Below, piece after piece: positions 58,898 through 64,000 of a stretch of 64,000 nucleotides of DNA. The stretch is from Ciona intestinalis (taxonomy: Eukaryota > Chordata > Ascidiacea > Phlebobranchia > Cionidae). The translations under genes and the position numbers were made by a program. The notes beneath the pieces were generated by a model. That model did not search any database. It had not been told where the DNA came from and worked only from the letters and a program-made list of their open reading frames with translations. The stretch spans positions 5,585,647 to 5,649,646 of the forward strand of contig NC_020167.2 of assembly GCF_000224145.3 (NCBI RefSeq), given 5' to 3'. Position 1 is the first letter of the stretch; each line of letters begins with the position of its first letter.

Positions 58898-58919
58898 CTG
58901 TGAAAAAAAACATTGTAAT

Positions 58920-61820
58920 GTTAACACAAGCGACTTAAAAATATATTGAATATTTTTCAATAAAAATATACGTGTAGTTTAAACCCAACTTGCGTGGGAC
59001 AGAAATCATTTCGGTGAATACATTGCGTTGTTTGAGTGAGTTTAAAAGCAATCCTAATGAAATATTTCGACAAGACCAACTAGTTCAGCCATCTTTCTAA
59101 AAGAAATTACAAAATCGAAGGAAATTATCGGCCCACCATTAGTACTTGGACTCTGCGTCCACTTTATTCCCAAAGCAATAAGACAATAGATTTTGTTACA
59201 GACGTGAAACAGAATAGGTGCAGACAAGAGTCTCCAACTTTGGAGCGACTGCTACTTCTAAAAGCGTTCGTCAACACCGATATAATGGTTAACGGATATC
59301 CAGTTCTATTAAAAGCACTTCTGCCTTCTCTGTCAGGCGGCCAATATCGGTAAACCGATCAACAGTTGCGTAAGCTGCTGCCAAGTAATCCTAATCGTTT
59401 GTATACGCGAGAAAGGATTACGACCGCAAAGTCTCTTCGAGTGGCAAGAAAGGAAAAGTGTGAACGGGATTAGAAGTCATTAGGTAAACCAACGGTACCG
59501 CCCCATCGATTCATCTTTAGCGTTCGAGCTGTGTCGGTTTACGCGTATCAAAGCTTATATCTTTAACGTAGCTATGTCTGGTATGTGAAGAATATAAATA
59601 CGGCAAACTATTTTTCCTGTATCTAATGGTACAAACTTGACAAACGCTGAAAATTTAGGTCAAATTAATAAAAAACATACACTATAGACGTTCGAATTTA
59701 CTTGGTTTCGCAAAACAAACCTTGTCGTCGATACGGTTCATAAAGCATTTTAAAACAGAGCAGAGGGGTGGGGTTAATTCCCCGAAGTGTAGGTCAAATT
59801 GACTTAACGGATTTACGGCAAAACTATCGGGACCGAAATGGAAGCTCGACACGTTTCGTGTGAAAACGAAATCTGACAAAGAGAGACCTGGTCCTCATGT
59901 GCGTGATATTGGTGCCTGACATCTGCACGACAGACCGTCGTGGCATATGAAGCGGAATGATTGGGGTTACTGTTGCCGTGAACGAGCTCTAAGCGCATTA
60001 CCAAGCTGTATTATTTCAGTAATAACCAGACTCATGTTTGTGTTGCGCCTAATGGGTGGGGTTTAGGAAATAATGACAAAACAACCTGCATTTAAATTCA
60101 GCAAAAATGATACATAGTATTGGCGCTGTCCAGTCGTTAAAAGTTTCAAGCTAACAAACATATTTTCTTATAAGTCAGTAGAGTGAAAAGTGACATGCAC
60201 AACTAACAGCAGGTCACAGAAAGATTGATGGCAGTGTCGTTTCTAATTATCTATGCAGAGCCTCTTTCTAGCTTGCGGTAATAGATAATGGGATCACACA
60301 ACATTAGAAATGCTACGACGCACAGATCCTTGCCAGGAGCTTCGGTTAGGACGACCGCACTGTACTTGCTTGTTATTATGTCAGCAACTCCATGTGCGGA
60401 TCTGTGTACAGCTAAACATAATCTTGCTTGTTTCGACACAACCGCACTGAGACGCACAAGTAATCAACTGGGGCAAAAGGAGGAAAGAAATTTGCGATAC
60501 GTAGCCCACATACACACACGGCTAAAGATAACTACGCTCATCGCTAAAGATAAAAATTCTACTTACGGTCAAAGTAGTCTCGCAGGAAATTCATTTTTCT
60601 GCCCACAGAAGCACAAAGTATTGCTATAAGCCTAGCACAGTTTTGAAAATACTTATACTTATAGACTTCACTTTTTACAGCTTTAATCAAATGTATAAAC
60701 CAGCAACGTTCTATAAACACAAACGCACGCAGTCAACATCAACTGTATACTCCTGCTGTTGCTGCTCGCTTCCTATCGCGCGGCGTACAATTACATCTCA
60801 TTTGTCTCGCGTATAATGGAGAGTCGACGTTTTAATTTCCCTTCGCTTGGCGAGCAATTTTCATGCCGGCCTATTAAATCCCTCCCCGTTGTGCGCTGGA
60901 TATTTACGGCTCTTGGACTTGTATTTTAAACCCTACACCGCCGCGCTCGATACATATAACTTAATACCCGTTTATTTACGCGTTCCTTTCGCTCAGACCC
61001 TGAGAAAACTCAAAACTTGAAACAAAAGATTCCTCCACGGACTGATATTCCTAAGGGAGTTATCAAACCGCAATAAGCTACCAAAGTTTATCGTTTTAGC
61101 TCGCATTATCTCCCTAATACCGCCCAGCAGTGCATTAGGTGCTGCCTGCTGTAAGACAGTGATGTTGTTTCCTACACTAGCCTACATACGGTGAAGACTT
61201 TATGCTTCTACCCTCGCCCCACATTCGCATGAGTCAAGCACTGACCGAATAAAACGTACGAATGACGCAGGTCAGTAAAACACCTTGAACACCTGTTCGC
61301 TGTTGACTAACCGTTAAAATAGGATTCTGTATCAACTTTACACTTGCGCCCATAACAATCTTTTGTCAGTGCGATTAATTAAACGTTTAAAGACAACGAA
61401 AACGGAAGTGGGAACCCTTTGAGCAGAGCCCTGTATTCCAAGAACGATAATCTGGATACGTGAAAGCATGTCCAGTGCTCCCGACCACAAACACGAATCA
61501 CTTATGCAGCCACGCATTGCCCGCATTTGAAATAAACTTATGGCATCACTGTTTCGCAGAGCTAAGATAGAACGCAACCACAGCAATTCGGAATACATGC
61601 ATTAGCGGAGAGGGCTTGGGAAATACGGTATGTCGGTATCCCATATTCTTTGAAGATGGATATTAGCTGCATAGGTTCTCACAAACTATGGAATCACATG
61701 GGAATTTGTACCGGACTGAATGAAGCAATGCTCATAAATTGCGGTTTTATTACAAAGCTTACGTGTATTTTTTCTGTTAAATTCTATAACGAAGCGTTTT
61801 GTATGAACTATTATACGTTT
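58920..61820. other. Upstream/intronic region of the RhoGAP gene
   Basis: No PH-domain start exon (GWLxKQ, W..RWFVL motifs) is visible on the minus strand. It contains only the possible alternative first exon near 60.6 kb. Other open frames have no family match. Confidence 0.4.
60561..60592 (-). other. Possible alternative first exon of the RhoGAP gene
   Basis: On the minus strand an ATG opens MNFLRDYFD and ends after one further base at a good donor (GACC before GTAAGTAG), phase 1. This is the phase needed by the exon at 58897-58775, giving MNFLRDYFDRADRMKP. The sequence just upstream (CTTCTGTGGGCAG) is acceptor-like, suitable for a leader or spliced-leader addition. Such an mRNA would lack the first half of the PH domain. 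Confidence 0.4.
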
Positions 61821-61824
61821 CGTA

Positions 61825-62023
61825 ATATAGTGGGGTGGGGGAAGAAGGGGCACCTTTAGCACATAATATCCAAAAAACTCTAATCGTGTTTTAAACAATT
61901 AACAACGGTCTATAGGAGTCACGAGGATACGGTTTATAATTCTTTTAATGTTTTTTGTTTACTACCAAATCGGACGATAAAATACAATAAAAAAGTGTCC
62001 CATCTCCCCCCACCCTACTATAT
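61825..62023 (+). mobile_element. Cimi-like MITE, copy 18
   Basis: ATATAGTGGGGTGGGGGAAG and CTCCCCCCACCCTACTATAT ends with a full interior. Confidence 0.92.
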
Positions 62024-64000
62024 TAGTTTATACGACCACCGGAATTTCCTAAAGTTTCGTTAAAATGCCAAGAAATTCTTATGTAGCAGATTACTATAGT
62101 TAACCATAGTTGCCCTACAGATGACATTAAAGGCCCGAAATGCGATCTAAATCTCATTCTCATTACTGCTGCTTGTTGCTGCAACAAAACGCAATATCTG
62201 CATCGGTATTTACACTATTTGTTTAATATAGGCTTACTATAAAGGGCGATGTCTAAAATTAGTAATTAAGTTATTACATTTGCAAGCTAAAATTTCAAGA
62301 GAAACACCTGGGCATTTATAGTCGCGATTTCTTTCGCGAAATTGCAGCGAGGTATTGTGCATTATTTGCAGCGGTTTATATAGCTAAACTAATAACCCTT
62401 ACCCCATTTTTGCATTATCTATACACTAAAGTATCAAATTACGTCTAATGCGAATGTACATTAACTATGCTTTCCTCGTAACGAGCGCATTAGCTCTGTC
62501 GCACGCCAAGATATTTTCTTAAACCTAACTCGGCCATTACGCTGAAATGTTTCGTTCTATCAGTCTGCTTGGGTGCGATTAGGCCGTTATGCACTTTCAC
62601 TACCATTAGCAGAATACGATAAGACCTTAAGACCCGACTTTAATGCTATCAAGCAAAAGGGCTATAATATTTAACATTCTGCCAGTACACGCGCCTCTCT
62701 AATGTACTAGAATACTAGATATCAATCCGATACAGACACAACTACAGACTGATATTTACACATCCTTTACACAAGCGATCAGTCACTCGGGGAAACCGTA
62801 GGCTCAACATAGGCTGTTAGAGGTAGTACAACTCTCCCAGTTCGTGGCTTCTCGGTTCAGGTTTCCAGACCTTCGTACAGCGAGGTGCTATGACTAAAAA
62901 TACTGCGGCAGAATTAAATCATCGCAGAACTACCCAGCACTCGAAGGTGACGTGTTTTGTTGTACTTGTTGATGGGATTTGCACTTTACTGCCAAGGTGT
63001 TTTGTTAAGTAAAATGCACAACAAAACTATTTCGTTGTCATGTATGTATGTAAATGTGTAACCATTTGGATACGTACCGCAAAACAAATTAACAGCGTGC
63101 TAAGAATTCAATTGTACGCGTTGTGTATTCTATTTCACAACATCCGCCCAATGTTTTCCTTAAACCACATTTTTACGACATTACGGAATGATTAATTATA
63201 GAAAACTTGCGCAACTTGGTCGTAAACGAGATTCGTTTACCACTGAACGTTTGAATGGGTGACGCACCTTTTAGGAATTTTTCAACGCGGGTGTATTGTA
63301 GGAAATTTACATATACTGTCGTATGTAATAGGTATGGTGGGGTGGATGGGACACCTTTTGATTTTATTTTTCCCGTTCCATTTGGTCGAAAACAAAAAAA
63401 CATTTAAAGAATTATAAAACCGTCTCCTCGCGACCGCCATTGACCGCTTGGAATTGTTATAACACAAATCGGGTATTACGTGCTAAAGGTGTCCCATTTT
63501 AACCCACAGTACTTTGTAGGCTTTTGAGAACAAAATAATGATTACGTCGCGCTTATTGACCAGCGGTATATTTCATAAAAAGCGCTTCGCCAGCGTATAT
63601 TTCATGAATTTTTCTTTAATCTGCAACAGATACACGACGATTATGTTAACATGTTTAACCTAGTCGGTGGTCATTTGATTGACGTGCTGGCGAAACCAGG
63701 TATAGCGTTCCCAGGGCAGAACAATGCGTAAACGAATCTCACGCTTCTACGCCTTCTGTCGCGACTTTCGCGTCGATACTATGTATCAAATCTGCGACAG
63801 TGCTTCCAATAATAGTAACATGCTAAGCTCGGTAAACGTGTAAAGAAAATTCGCACAAAAAATAACTTGGTTTAAGTAAAAATCGAATCTTCTAAATTTT
63901 CCTAGTTATTTTAACTTACGTTTAATTGTCAGCAATTTCGGGTTATTTTTTGGAACTAACAAAACTAAAACGTCTGAGAACACTGAAAACATAAACACTC
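62024..64000. other. Right-hand flank without recognisable gene
   Basis: Apart from one MITE nothing is identified. It is probably intron 1 of the RhoGAP gene if its PH start lies beyond the window. Confidence 0.35.
63331..63513 (-). mobile_element. Cimi-like MITE, copy 19
   Basis: GGTGGGGTGGATGGGACACC at the left, GCTAAAGGTGTCCCATTTTA at the right. Both TIRs diverged. Confidence 0.82.

Overview
The window looks like nuclear DNA of an ascidian tunicate, most likely Ciona. It is AT-rich, its genes are split into short exons by short introns, and it is littered with a ~190-200 bp TIR MITE and a tRNA-headed composite SINE with an (ATTC)n tail. Both resemble the Cimi-1 and Cics-1 families described from Ciona (matched from memory, not by search). 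No CRISPR array, rRNA, functional tRNA gene, retrovirus or LTR element was recognised. Exons were built by hand from splice signals, reading phase and family motifs.

Layout. 846-1895 (+): a short Rab27-effector-like protein made almost only of a Slp homology domain. 2430-5100 (-): PPME1, 5' six coding exons only. 5698-9639 (-): a TauD-type 2-oxoglutarate dioxygenase, interrupted by a near-identical ~0.9 kb duplicated block and a 50-N gap that look like two haplotypes placed in tandem. 12342-16596 (-): a divergent TGF-beta superfamily ligand, with no single long ORF but seven phase-consistent exons. 22945-36773 (-): bifunctional PAPS synthase, with two phase-compatible first exons and a mutually exclusive pair in the APS-kinase half. 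39016-41843 (-): a PGRMC-type haem/steroid-binding membrane protein. 43184-45130 (+): intronless DHX33. 45810-52337 (-): VCPIP1 deubiquitinase. 54004-58897 (-): a PH-RhoGAP-coiled-coil protein of the ARHGAP22/24/25 group whose first PH exons are not in the window, plus a possible alternative first exon at about 60.6 kb. The long non-coding tracts are 9.7-12.3 kb, 16.6-22.9 kb, 31-36.7 kb (PAPSS intron 1), 41.9-43.2 kb and 58.9-64 kb.

The genes do not form a pathway. They are an ordinary mix of signalling (TGF-beta ligand, RhoGAP, Rab effector), sulfur metabolism (PAPSS; the dioxygenase is TauD-like), PP2A regulation (PPME1) and housekeeping (DHX33, VCPIP1, PGRMC). The most informative structural themes are exon duplication (one functional mutually exclusive pair and several partial copies spanning splice junctions) and heavy occupation of introns by several non-autonomous transposon families, including a 65 bp micro-MITE.
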